Shown piece by piece: positions 18,157 through 26,680 of a stretch of DNA of 64,000 nt. This stretch comes from 3107 sp965216225. GTDB taxonomy: Bacteria > Pseudomonadota > Alphaproteobacteria > Rhodobacterales > Rhodobacteraceae. The stretch's first letter is position 1, and the number at the start of each line of letters is the position of its first letter. The notes beneath the pieces were generated by a model that was not told where the DNA came from, ran no database searches, and saw nothing but the letters and a program-made list of their open reading frames with translations. A program made the translations under genes and the position numbers. The stretch spans positions 62,001 through 126,000 of the forward strand of contig CBDCFF010000027.1 in the NCBI GenBank assembly GCA_965216225.1, read 5' to 3'.

Positions 18157-19617
18157 ATGCGCGAACTGCCTCACGGCCATCCGTCCGATGATGACAAGCT
18201 GAAAGAGGAATGCGGCATCTTTGGCGTGACCGGCGTTGCGGAGGCCGCCAATTTCGTGGCGCTCGGGATGCACGCGCTTCAGCATCGCGGCCAGGAAGCC
18301 GGGGGCATCGTCGCGCATCATCCTGATCACGGTTTCAACTCCGCCCGCCGCTTTGGCTATGTGCGCGACAATTTCACCAAGGTGAGCCTGATGGAAACCC
18401 TGCCCGGTTCGCTGGCGATCGGGCATGTGCGCTATTCGACAGCCGGGGCGAAGGGCGCGGCGATCCGCGACGTTCAGCCTTTTTTCGGCGAATTCGCCAT
18501 GGGCGGGGCGGCAATCGCCCATAATGGCAATATTACCAATGCCGACGACCTGCGGCGCGAACTGATCGAACGCGGCTCCATCTTTCAATCCTCTTCCGAC
18601 AGCGAGTGCATCATCCATCTGATGGCGCGCAGCCTGCAAAAGACGATCCCCGAACGGATGAAGGACGCATTGCGCCGCGTGGACGGCGCGTTTTCGATTG
18701 TCGCCATGACGGATACCAGGCTGATCGGGGTGCGCGACCCGCTTGGCGTGCGCCCGCTGGTTCTGGGGCGCATCGGGGATGGCCACGCGCTGGGTTCGGA
18801 AACCTGCGCACTCGATATAATCGGCGCCGAATTCGTCCGCGAAATCGAGCCCGGAGAAATGGTGGTCGTCGCCGGCAAGCAGATCGACTCCTTTCGGCCG
18901 TTCGAACCCCGAAAGCCCCGTTTCTGTATCTTCGAGCATGTCTATTTCTCGCGCCCGGATTCAATCATCGCCGGGCGGTCCGTCTATGAAACCCGCCGCC
19001 AGATCGGTGTGGAGCTTGCCCGCGAAACGCCGGTTGACGCCGATCTGGTATGCCCGGTTCCCGACAGCGGCACACCGGCGGCCATCGGCTATGGCCAGGA
19101 AAGCGGCATACCCTATGCGATGGGGATCATCCGCAACCAGTATATGGGCCGGACCTTCATCGAGCCCACCGAACAGATCCGCAACATGGGCGTGCGGCTG
19201 AAACTCAACGTCAACCGCGCACTTATCCGGGGCAAGCGGGTGATCCTGGTCGATGACAGCGTGGTGCGGGGGACGACCAGCCGCAAGATCACGGAAATGA
19301 TCCTTGATGCCGGCGCGAAAGAGGTTCATTTCCGCATCGCATCGCCGCCCACCTCGTGGCCCTGTTTTTATGGCGTCGATACGCCCGAGCGCGAAAAACT
19401 CCTCGCCGCCCGGATGAGCGAGGAGGAAATGCGCGATTATCTGGGGGTGGACAGCCTGAAATTCATCACCCTCGATGGCCTGTACCGCGCCGTCGGCGAA
19501 GCCAGGGGCCGCGATGCCGCCTGCCCGCAATATTGCGACGCCTGTTTCTCGGGCGACTACCCCGTTCCACCCGCCGACATGATCAGGAAAGGCTTTGAAC
19601 TGAAAGCCGCAGAGTAA
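18157..19617 (+). CDS. purF: Amidophosphoribosyltransferase
   Basis: Catalyses the first committed step of purine synthesis, PRPP plus glutamine to phosphoribosylamine. The 486-residue product starts with an 18-residue propeptide; cleavage would expose Cys19 (E-E-CGIFG) as the N-terminal nucleophile of the glutaminase domain. The PRPP-binding loop VILVDDSVVRGTTS is present. Cysteines in FCIFEHVYF, SWPCFYG and YCDACFSG sit where the Bacillus-type enzyme binds its [4Fe-4S] cluster, so this is probably the iron-sulfur, propeptide-processed form. A 112-nt gap separates it from cvpA. Confidence 0.97.
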   Translation: MRELPHGHPSDDDKLKEECGIFGVTGVAEAANFVALGMHALQHRGQEAGGIVAHHPDHGFNSARRFGYVRDNFTKVSLMETLPGSLAIGHVRYSTAGAKGAAIRDVQPFFGEFAMGGAAIAHNGNITNADDLRRELIERGSIFQSSSDSECIIHLMARSLQKTIPERMKDALRRVDGAFSIVAMTDTRLIGVRDPLGVRPLVLGRIGDGHALGSETCALDIIGAEFVREIEPGEMVVVAGKQIDSFRPFEPRKPRFCIFEHVYFSRPDSIIAGRSVYETRRQIGVELARETPVDADLVCPVPDSGTPAAIGYGQESGIPYAMGIIRNQYMGRTFIEPTEQIRNMGVRLKLNVNRALIRGKRVILVDDSVVRGTTSRKITEMILDAGAKEVHFRIASPPTSWPCFYGVDTPEREKLLAARMSEEEMRDYLGVDSLKFITLDGLYRAVGEARGRDAACPQYCDACFSGDYPVPPADMIRKGFELKAAE

Positions 19618-19750
19618 CCTTGCCTGTACGGCGACATGCTGCGCCATGGACACAACCCCGCCGCGATCATCGGTTTCACCGCCAGCATGTCTGGAACCGC
19701 CCGCGCCCTGTGCGAAGTCTGTCCGTAACACAGGCAGGAGGGACATTTAC

Positions 19751-19810
19751 ATGGGGATTATATGGAAGGCGACCCAAGCCCGCTTGACTCCGTGCCGCTT
19801 CGTCCGATAG
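19751..19810 (+). other. Possible 19-codon ORF with strong ribosome-binding site
   Basis: ATG at 19751 is preceded by GGAGG at 9-nt spacing and encodes MGIIWKATQARLTPCRFVR, then TAG. It lies in the 227-nt purF downstream spacer, overlapping the putative promoter of the next gene. The only evidence for translation is the good Shine-Dalgarno site. Confidence 0.2.
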
Positions 19811-19813
19811 GGT
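19784..19813 (+). promoter_or_regulatory. Putative sigma-70 type promoter
   Basis: TTGACT (19784-19789), an 18-nt spacer and TAGGGT (19808-19813) precede the small gene at 19845. The predicted transcript would start near 19820, before its AGAGGA ribosome-binding site. Confidence 0.4.
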
Positions 19814-19844
19814 CCGCGCATCATTGCAAGAGGATCGACGCCCT

Positions 19845-20141
19845 GTGCCCAAGTCCACAATCACACGGGAGGACTTCCATCGGGCGCTTCTGGCCCGTTT
19901 CGAGTGGGCGGCGAAGCGCGGCGAAGAGCAAGTCACGGTACGTTGCGGCGACCTGCACGGCGAGGTGAACCCGAATGGCCACAGCCCCGCCGTGTGTTCG
20001 GGAGTCATGTGGGTCGAGACGACAGAGGGGGATTGCACGGTCCTGTACACGCCGCCGAGCGGCACCGGACCGAGGCTTGAAATCCGCTACCGCCTGCCGC
20101 GTCAACCGTCGAAGTTCGGCTTGCGGGCGCGTTTGACATGA
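19845..20141 (+). CDS. Small conserved hypothetical protein
   Basis: A 98-residue protein with no signal peptide or membrane segment. The GTG start has AGAGGA about 10 nt upstream; a TTG at 19824 is the alternative. The core pattern, a GDLH motif, a short proline-containing stretch ending PAVCSGVM, a PPSGTGPRLEIRYRLPR-type end, recalls a widespread small-protein family of unknown function. I recognise that family from memory only and could not verify it. The gene lies between purF and an SDR gene on the same strand, with its own putative promoter. No function is assigned. Confidence 0.6.
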   Translation: MPKSTITREDFHRALLARFEWAAKRGEEQVTVRCGDLHGEVNPNGHSPAVCSGVMWVETTEGDCTVLYTPPSGTGPRLEIRYRLPRQPSKFGLRARLT

Positions 20142-20228
20142 GCGACGGCAGCGACCGCGGCAAAGCCGAAATCATCGCCGCCGCGCCCGCCGCTTGACCT
20201 TGCCGGAACAACCGCGCAAAGAGCGTCC

Positions 20229-20885
20229 ATGACCGGGAAACGGAAACTCGCCCTCATCACCGGTGCGTCCCGCGGACTTGGCGCGGCATTGGCCGAGGCG
20301 CTGGCCCCCACGCATCACATCATCGCCGTCGCGCGAACGACCGGCGCCCTGGAAGAACTGGATGACCGCATTCAGGCACAGGACGGCAGCGCCACGCTGG
20401 CCCCGCTCGATGTGACGGATGACGGGGCGATGCAGCATCTGTGCCGTTCGGTGCATGACCGCTGGGGCGGGCTTGACATGTGGTGCCACACCGCCATTCA
20501 CGCAGCGCCCCTTTCACCGGCGGGCCACACCGATGCCGGGGATTTCGACAAAAGCCTTTCGGTCAATGTCACCGCGACACAGCGCCTGATCGCCTGTGTC
20601 GCACCGCTGCTGCTGGCGCGCGCCGGTGCCCAGGCGGTGTTTTTCGACGACCCGACAAGGGCGGGCGAGCGTTTTTTCGGCAGCTACGGGGCCTCCAAGG
20701 CCGCGCAGATGGCGCTGGTGCGCAGTTGGCGGGCCGAGACCGTCAGGACCGGCCCGGCGGTGGTGATCGTGACGCCGCCGCCGATGCCGACCGGGCTGCG
20801 GGCGCGGTTTTTCCCCGGCGAGGATCGCTCTGCGCTTACGATGCCGAAAGACGCCGCCCGGATCGTGCTTGCGGAAATTTGCTGA
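20229..20885 (+). CDS. SDR family oxidoreductase
   Basis: A short-chain dehydrogenase/reductase of 218 residues, expected to use NAD(P)(H). The Rossmann glycine motif TGASRGLG is at residues about 11-18 and the catalytic YxxxK as YGASK. The usual NNAG segment is altered to a CHTAIHAA-type sequence, so this is a divergent member. An AAGAG site precedes the ATG. The substrate cannot be predicted. It lies 131 nt upstream of surE on the same strand. Confidence 0.85.
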   Translation: MTGKRKLALITGASRGLGAALAEALAPTHHIIAVARTTGALEELDDRIQAQDGSATLAPLDVTDDGAMQHLCRSVHDRWGGLDMWCHTAIHAAPLSPAGHTDAGDFDKSLSVNVTATQRLIACVAPLLLARAGAQAVFFDDPTRAGERFFGSYGASKAAQMALVRSWRAETVRTGPAVVIVTPPPMPTGLRARFFPGEDRSALTMPKDAARIVLAEIC

Positions 20886-21016
20886 CACGGGCGCGCGGTG
20901 GGCGGATGGCGAGCGGATGGCGGGCGGGATGGGTGGCCCCGGAAGGGGCGGTTCTGCGCTTTACGCCCGCGCCCGCGCCGGGTATTCAGAACCCGATGAC
21001 AACGGGGCCGGATCTC

Positions 21017-21802
21017 ATGCGCATTCTGATAACAAATGACGACGGCATCAATGCCCCGGGGCTGAAGGTTCTTGAAGCCATCGCCGCGCGGATTGCAGGC
21101 CCGCAGGGCGAAGTCTGGACCGTCGCCCCCGCGTTCGAACAATCCGGCGTCGGGCATTGCATCAGCTTCACCCGTCCGATGATGATCGCCAGACTGGACG
21201 AACGGCGCTACGCCGCCGAAGGCTCCCCTGCCGACTGCGTGCTGGCCGGGCTTTACGATGTCATGGCCGACACGCCGCCCGACCTGATCCTGTCCGGCGT
21301 CAATCACGGCAACAACGCTGCGGAAAACACGCTTTATTCCGGCACCATCGGCGGCGCGATGGAGGCCGCGCTGCACGGCCTGCCCGCAATCGCCCTGTCA
21401 CAGTTCCTTGGCCCCGGCACGTCGCGGCTGGACGATCCGTTCGAGGCCACGGCGATGCACGGCATGGTGGTCATTCGGGCCATTCTGGATTCCGAAACCC
21501 CGGATACCGCCGATTACCGCATGTTCTACAACGTGAATTTTCCGCCCTGCCCGGCCCGGGCGGTCAGGGGCGCCCGCGTCACGCGCCAGGGTTTCCGCAA
21601 GGATTGCGCCTTTACGGTCGAGCCGCATCATTCCCCGGCGGGCAGGAAATTCCTCTGGATCAAGGGCGGCGCGCAGCACACGCCGACCGAAGACGGCACC
21701 GACGCCCACGCCAATCTGAACAACTATATCTCGGTCACGCCGATGCGCGCCGACCTGACGGCGCATGACGCACTCGACCGCCTGTCCGGCGCTTTCGCAT
21801 GA
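21017..21802 (+). CDS. surE: 5'/3'-nucleotidase SurE
   Basis: A stationary-phase survival nucleotidase that removes phosphate from nucleoside monophosphates, 261 residues. The sequence begins MRILITNDDG, with the metal-binding Asp8 and Asp9, and has the SGVNHGNN metal and phosphate site. Translation from 21017 gives the canonical N-terminus; an ATG at 20996 would add 7 residues. The stop codon overlaps the start of pcm (ATGA), the classical surE-pcm-nlpD arrangement, so the genes are translationally coupled. Confidence 0.96.
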   Translation: MRILITNDDGINAPGLKVLEAIAARIAGPQGEVWTVAPAFEQSGVGHCISFTRPMMIARLDERRYAAEGSPADCVLAGLYDVMADTPPDLILSGVNHGNNAAENTLYSGTIGGAMEAALHGLPAIALSQFLGPGTSRLDDPFEATAMHGMVVIRAILDSETPDTADYRMFYNVNFPPCPARAVRGARVTRQGFRKDCAFTVEPHHSPAGRKFLWIKGGAQHTPTEDGTDAHANLNNYISVTPMRADLTAHDALDRLSGAFA

Positions 21803-22443
21803 CGAGTGCCGCCGAGCGCAAAATGCAGTTTCTCTTTACGCTCCGCTCCAGGGGCGTCACCAACGCGCGCGTCCTGACCGCGATGGAAATGACCGACCGC
21901 GCCCATCATGTGCGCAGCGAACTGTTCGCCGGGCGCACTTATGAAGACATGCCCCTGCCCATCGCCTGCGGTCAGACCATCAGCCAGCCCTCGATGGTCG
22001 CCATCATGACCCAGGCGCTGGACGTGCAGCCGCGCGACAAGGTGCTGGAGGTCGGCACCGGCTCCGGCTATCAGGCCGCCGTGCTCAGCCATCTGGCGCG
22101 CCGGGTTTACACGGTAGAGCGCCACCGCAGGCTGGCCACCGAGGCCCGCCACCTGTTCGAGCGGCTGGACATGACGAATATCACGGTGATTACCGGCGAT
22201 GGCAGCCACGGCCTGCCGGATCAGGCCCCCTTTGACAGAATCATTGTCACCGCAGCCGCCGAAGACCCGCCCGGCCCGCTGCTGGCCCAGTTGCGCACAG
22301 GTGGCGTCATGGTGCTGCCTGTCGGGCAATCCGACGCGGTTCAAAGCCTCATCAAGGTCATCCGCACCGAAGACGGCCTGCTCTACGAGGAACTGTGCGC
22401 AGTGCGTTTCGTTCCTTTGCTGGAAGGGGTGGCAAAAGACTAG
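21799..22443 (+). CDS. pcm: Protein-L-isoaspartate O-methyltransferase
   Basis: Methylates isoaspartyl residues in aged proteins using S-adenosylmethionine so that they can revert to aspartate. The 214-residue product has the SAM motif VLEVGTGSGYQAAVLS at about residues 75-90 and the PCMT signature region TVERHRRLA. It starts with a 4-nt overlap with surE. The nlpD-like gene follows after 50 nt. Confidence 0.96.
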   Translation: MTSAAERKMQFLFTLRSRGVTNARVLTAMEMTDRAHHVRSELFAGRTYEDMPLPIACGQTISQPSMVAIMTQALDVQPRDKVLEVGTGSGYQAAVLSHLARRVYTVERHRRLATEARHLFERLDMTNITVITGDGSHGLPDQAPFDRIIVTAAAEDPPGPLLAQLRTGGVMVLPVGQSDAVQSLIKVIRTEDGLLYEELCAVRFVPLLEGVAKD

Positions 22444-22493
22444 TATATACCGGAAGGGGTCGTTGACAGCCCCCGTGTACGAGGATCGGAGCA

Positions 22494-23666
22494 ATGCAAG
22501 AATTTACCCGGATTCACCTGCGCGCCCTGACAGCGGGCTGCGCGATCCTGGCCCTGGGCGCCTGCGGCACGCTCGACTACGATATTCGCGACACTTTCGG
22601 CAATGCGTTCGATACCTCGGACGCCGTGCGCCAGAAATTCGCACCGCGGCCGGAGCCGGACAATCGGGGCGTGATTTCCTATCCGGGCTATCAGGTCGTG
22701 GTGGCCCGGCAGGGCGACACGATCACCGATGTGGCAAACCGGATCAGCGTCGATCCTGCAAGCCTGTCGCGCTACAACGCCGTCGCCCCGGAGGCCGTGC
22801 TGCGGGAAGGCGAAATCATCGTGTTGCCGGAACGGGTGGCGGAACCATCCCCCGCCACAGGCGCAATCGCAACCGGCCCGATCCGCCCCGCCACCGACGG
22901 GATTGATGTCGAAACCATCGCCGGGGCGGCCATTGACCGGGCCGGCGCGGATCAGCCGCAGGCCAGCCTGCCGCAAACCGGCAGGGAACCCGTCAGGCAC
23001 CGGACAGAACGCGGCGAGACGGCATATTCCGTCGCCCGGCTTTACAATGTGTCGGTGCAGGCGCTGGCAGAATGGAACGGCCTCGATTCAGACCTCGTGA
23101 TCCGTGAGGGCCAGTATCTGCTGATCCCCGTAGCAGCGGAAACCGCGCCCGCCGCCGCCGCCGACACGGTGTCAGGCCCCGGCGAGGGATCCCCGACACC
23201 GACGCCGCCGAGCGCCGCCACCCCGCTGCCGGAAGATGACACGACCGCCACCGCCCGGCCCGAAGCGCCGCCGTCCCCGTCCCTCTCCGGGCAGCAAACC
23301 GGATCAAGCCGGTCCCGACTGCTCTTTCCCGTGAACGGCAATATCATTCGCCCCTATGAGAAAGGCGGCAATTCGGGCATCGATATTGCGGCGCCGGTGG
23401 GCGCAACGGTCAGCGCCGCGGGCGACGGAACCGTTGCGGCGATAACACAGGATACGGAAAACGTTCCCGTTCTGGTGATCCGACATGCGGACAATCTTCT
23501 GACCGTATACGCCAACATTGCCAATATCGTGGTCGAGAGGGGACAGACCGTGACCCGTGGCCGGAAAATTGCCGAGGTGCGCAGCAGCACGCCGCCTTTC
23601 ATCCGGTTCGAGGTGCGCAGGGGCTTCGACGCCATCGACCCCATGCCGCTTTTGCAATCGAGGTGA
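22494..23666 (+). CDS. NlpD-like LysM/LytM lipoprotein
   Basis: A 390-residue envelope lipoprotein, probably an activator of septal peptidoglycan amidases rather than an enzyme. A signal peptide ends in the lipobox LALGAC with Cys24. LysM domain 1 is at about 70-115 and LysM domain 2 at about 165-208, followed by a proline/threonine-rich linker and a LytM (M23) domain from about 278. The M23 zinc ligands are missing: NSGID has no preceding His and FIRFEVRRG replaces the usual HxH strand. That is expected for NlpD/EnvC-type regulators. A second partial copy of its 3' end lies at 24817-24914. Confidence 0.88.
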   Translation: MQEFTRIHLRALTAGCAILALGACGTLDYDIRDTFGNAFDTSDAVRQKFAPRPEPDNRGVISYPGYQVVVARQGDTITDVANRISVDPASLSRYNAVAPEAVLREGEIIVLPERVAEPSPATGAIATGPIRPATDGIDVETIAGAAIDRAGADQPQASLPQTGREPVRHRTERGETAYSVARLYNVSVQALAEWNGLDSDLVIREGQYLLIPVAAETAPAAAADTVSGPGEGSPTPTPPSAATPLPEDDTTATARPEAPPSPSLSGQQTGSSRSRLLFPVNGNIIRPYEKGGNSGIDIAAPVGATVSAAGDGTVAAITQDTENVPVLVIRHADNLLTVYANIANIVVERGQTVTRGRKIAEVRSSTPPFIRFEVRRGFDAIDPMPLLQSR

Positions 23667-24833
23667 ATGCTTGTGCAGTGGATACGTTGCAGAAGGAAAA
23701 TTCGGAAACCTGTAAACTTGCCTTCAAGGTCGATTGCTCCAGTGCGTCCATTGTTGTCTGATCATGTTATCAGTCACGCGCCGGGTACGGTTCGTTCAAC
23801 GCCGGCTGGACTGGTAACGCTGGCTGGACTGGGCGTGTTGTGCATCACGCTTTGGGGAGCGCCATCATACTCGGCCGGTTTCAGGGAATTGCAAGGCGAA
23901 AATGTGCGGTTTGGCGTCTGGTATCCGACGGATGCTCCCGCAAAATGGCAACGCCTTGGTCCTTTTGAAACTGAAATGGCCAAGGATGCACCACCACGAC
24001 CCGGAAAATATCAGACGATACTGATGTCGCACGGTCACGGGGGGCGGTATCGCAATCATCATCCGACTGCACAAGTACTTGCCGACTCAGGGTTTGTCGT
24101 TGTCGCTCCGGACCATCAGGCTGACTACCTGATTGGTGGTTCCAGAACGGCTGCGGCTTTGGATCATCGCTATCTTGAACTGTTACGAGCGCTTGAAGCC
24201 GTGCGCGCCGATTCGGATATTGGGCCAATTCTCTCGGATGATCCAGTCAACGGTTTGGGATATTCTCTTGGCGGCGCGACCATACTTTGAGCCGCAGGCG
24301 CAGGCTTTGACAGCAGGAAAGTCGATCAATATTGCGCTGAAAACAGCACCGGGGATCCAGAATTCTGCGATATTGATCCAGGCTATTTTTTCCGGTTCTT
24401 TCATTCATTCAAATTCAGCCCGAAACTGCGCCCGACACCAGACCCTTTCCGGCATGCCCCCTTCATCACGGGCCGCGCCGTTCTGGTGGCGACGGTCTCT
24501 CAGGGGTTCAATGTTGCAGATGGCCTTGATCTTCAAAACCTCACCATGATCGCCATTGATGGCGACCAGATTGCCAAACCCCGTTTTCACATCGAACCAC
24601 TACGCCAGGCCACCTCGAAGATGCTCCCGGTTAATGTTGAAACTGTGCCAGGGCACCATTACGCCTTCATTGCCCCCTTTCCGGACTGGCTGAAAAAGGA
24701 GGAGGACATTCCCGTTGCAAATGATCCCGAGGGGTTTGATCGCCCCACATTTCTCGCAACCGTAAATGCGCTTGTTCTCAATGCTTTCGCCAATGACTGG
24801 AAAACCCTTGAGAAGAATCATCCGCCCCTGTGA
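23667..24833 (+). pseudogene. Alpha/beta-hydrolase (dienelactone-hydrolase type), broken by an in-frame TGA
   Basis: One frame of 389 codons is interrupted only by TGA at 24288-24290. The first part has a hydrophobic export-type segment (about residues 48-70), an MSHGHGG oxyanion-type motif and the nucleophile elbow GYSLGG just before the stop. The second part, in the same frame, holds candidate acid (AIDGD) and histidine (VPGHHY) residues. A protein ending at the TGA would lack two of the three catalytic residues. The ATG follows the nlpD stop directly, but the true start is uncertain. Base composition is visibly AT-richer than the flanks, suggesting transfer. Its last codons and stop lie inside a duplicated piece of nlpD. 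Confidence 0.8.
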
Positions 24834-24914
24834 GAACGGCGGCAATTCGGGAATCGATCGGTTCGAGGTGCGCAGGGGCTTCGACGCCATCGACCCCATG
24901 CCACTTTTGAACTG
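24817..24914 (+). pseudogene. Remnant of a second nlpD 3' end (internally deleted)
   Basis: Positions 24817-24858 match nlpD 23343-23384 at 38 of 42 nt. Positions 24859-24909 match nlpD 23604-23654 at 50 of 51 nt. The 219 nt that separate these blocks in nlpD are absent. The fused frame would read GGNSGIDRFEVRRGFDAIDP and end in TGA at 24912-24914. The remnant marks a duplication or recombination scar flanking the hydrolase. Confidence 0.9.
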
Positions 24915-24989
24915 ACGCCGCGAAACCTCCGCCATGGATCGGCTGGCCCCCCCGTATCCGGCGCGTGATCTGCGTTTGCCGACCTTCAG

Positions 24990-25829
24990 CTATGGTCGCA
25001 GGCCCCTGCGCCCGACCAGATCGGTGAAATACTGCCAGGCCACGCGGCCCGACCGGCTGCCGCGCGTGGCCTGCCATTCGATGGCCTCGGCGCGCAGGGT
25101 GGTCTCGTCGATCTCCACCCCGTAGGCATCGCAATAGCCCCGGATCATCGCCAGATACGCATCCTGATCACAGGGGTGGAAGCCCAGCCACAGTCCGAAC
25201 CGATCCGACAGCGACACTTTCTCCTCCACCGCCTCGGACGGGTTGATCGCCGAGGAGCGTTCATTCTCGATCATGTCGCGCGGCATCAGGTGGCGGCGGT
25301 TCGATGTCGCGTAGAACACCACATTGTCGGGCCGCCCCTCGATCCCGCCATCCAGAACCGCCTTCAGCGATTTGTAATGCTGGTCATCATGGCCAAAGGA
25401 CAGGTCATCGCAGAACAGCAGGAACCGGAAAGGCCGATCGCGCAGTTGCGTCAGCAAGCGCCCGACAGAGGCCACGTCTTCGCGCTGTACCTCGACGATT
25501 TTCAGGGCAGGCCCCTGACGCAGCACCTCGGCATGGACCGCCTTGACCAGCGAGGACTTGCCCATCCCGCGCGCGCCCCACAAAAGCGCGTTGTTGGCGG
25601 GCAGGCCACGGGCGAATCGCAGCGTGTTTTCCAGCAGCGTATCGCGCGAACGGTCGATGCCGACAAGCAGCGACAGATCAATCCGGTTGACCTCGGACAC
25701 CGGGACGGGCCGGTCGGACTCCGGATGCCAGACAAATGCGTCCGCCATGTCGAAATCGGTGCCGCCACCGGGCGGCGGGCTGAGCCGTTCAAGCGCTGCG
25801 GCAATCCTTTCCAGCGCCCCGTCGCTCAT
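24990..25829 (-). CDS. DUF815 family AAA ATPase
   Basis: An uncharacterised P-loop ATPase of 279 residues. The Walker A is GARGMGKSSL at about residue 85. A Walker B-like LLFCDDLSF and a sensor-like FYATSNRRHLMPRD follow, typical of the DUF815 family. The ATG at 25829 overlaps the tatC stop (ATGA), so it is translationally coupled to tatC. The cellular role is unknown. It converges on the hydrolase/nlpD scar. Confidence 0.9.
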   Translation of the reverse strand: MSDGALERIAAALERLSPPPGGGTDFDMADAFVWHPESDRPVPVSEVNRIDLSLLVGIDRSRDTLLENTLRFARGLPANNALLWGARGMGKSSLVKAVHAEVLRQGPALKIVEVQREDVASVGRLLTQLRDRPFRFLLFCDDLSFGHDDQHYKSLKAVLDGGIEGRPDNVVFYATSNRRHLMPRDMIENERSSAINPSEAVEEKVSLSDRFGLWLGFHPCDQDAYLAMIRGYCDAYGVEIDETTLRAEAIEWQATRGSRSGRVAWQYFTDLVGRRGLRP

Positions 25830-26680
25830 CCCCGGTCCGCCGCTTCTTCGTCTTCGTCGTCCAGCAGCCCCTCTGCCCGCAACCGGGCGTCGCGCCGCCT
25901 CTCGACCCGGCGGACGAGGAAGATGGAAACCTCGTAAAGGCCGTAAACCACGACGAACAGGATGATCTGGGTGATGACATCCGGCGGCGTGACCAGCGCC
26001 GCCAGCACCAGAATGCCGACCACCGCATATTTGCGCACCGCGCCCAGACCCTCCGAACTGACCAGCCCGGCCTTGCCCATCAGGGTCAGCAGAACCGGTA
26101 ACTGGAAACACAGGCCGAACGCCACGATGAACTTGATCGTCAGGTTCAGGTATTCCTGGGCAGAGCCCTGAAAGACGACGCTGGGCGCCTGCGGCCCGGT
26201 GGGCGACGAAAGCGCCTCTCCGTGCGCGCCCAGTTGCTGGAAGCCGAGAAAGAAATCATAAGCCAGCGGTGTCACGACATAAAAGGCGAACGCCGCGCCC
26301 GACAGGAACATGAAAGGCGATGCGACCAGAAAGGGCAGGAAAGCGTTCCTTTCCGTGCTGTAAAGGCCGGGCGCCACAAAACGCCACATCTGCATCCCGA
26401 TATAGGGAAAGGCCAGGATGAACCCGCCCAGAAGCGATATTCTGATTGCGACGAAAAAGCCCTCCTGCGGGCTGATGAAGATCAGGGCGCAATCCTGCCC
26501 GCTCTCGGCCAGCACCTGACACAGGGGCGCGGTCAGAAAATTGAAAACCGGGGTGGCAACGCCGAAACAGATGACCATGCCGACGATCAGGGCCACGACG
26601 GAATGGATCAGCCGCGTCCGCAACTCTGCCAGATGCTCGATCAACGGCGCGGCGCTGTCCTCGATTTCGTCGGCGCTCAT
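25826..26680 (-). CDS. tatC: Twin-arginine translocase subunit TatC
   Basis: The polytopic receptor of the Tat pathway, which exports folded cofactor-containing proteins. The 284 residues include six predicted transmembrane helices and the conserved N-terminal ...PLIEHLAELRTRLI segment with the family Glu and Arg residues. A charged C-terminal tail contains an acidic cluster (DDEDEE). It overlaps tatB upstream and the DUF815 gene downstream by 4 nt each, showing a tightly coupled operon. Confidence 0.97.
   Translation of the reverse strand: MSADEIEDSAAPLIEHLAELRTRLIHSVVALIVGMVICFGVATPVFNFLTAPLCQVLAESGQDCALIFISPQEGFFVAIRISLLGGFILAFPYIGMQMWRFVAPGLYSTERNAFLPFLVASPFMFLSGAAFAFYVVTPLAYDFFLGFQQLGAHGEALSSPTGPQAPSVVFQGSAQEYLNLTIKFIVAFGLCFQLPVLLTLMGKAGLVSSEGLGAVRKYAVVGILVLAALVTPPDVITQIILFVVVYGLYEVSIFLVRRVERRRDARLRAEGLLDDEDEEAADRG

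Noticed and set aside
24288..24290. TGA in the hydrolase as a selenocysteine codon
   Set aside because: No convincing stem-loop follows it and selenocysteine is not expected after a GxSxGG nucleophile elbow; a nonsense mutation is simpler.
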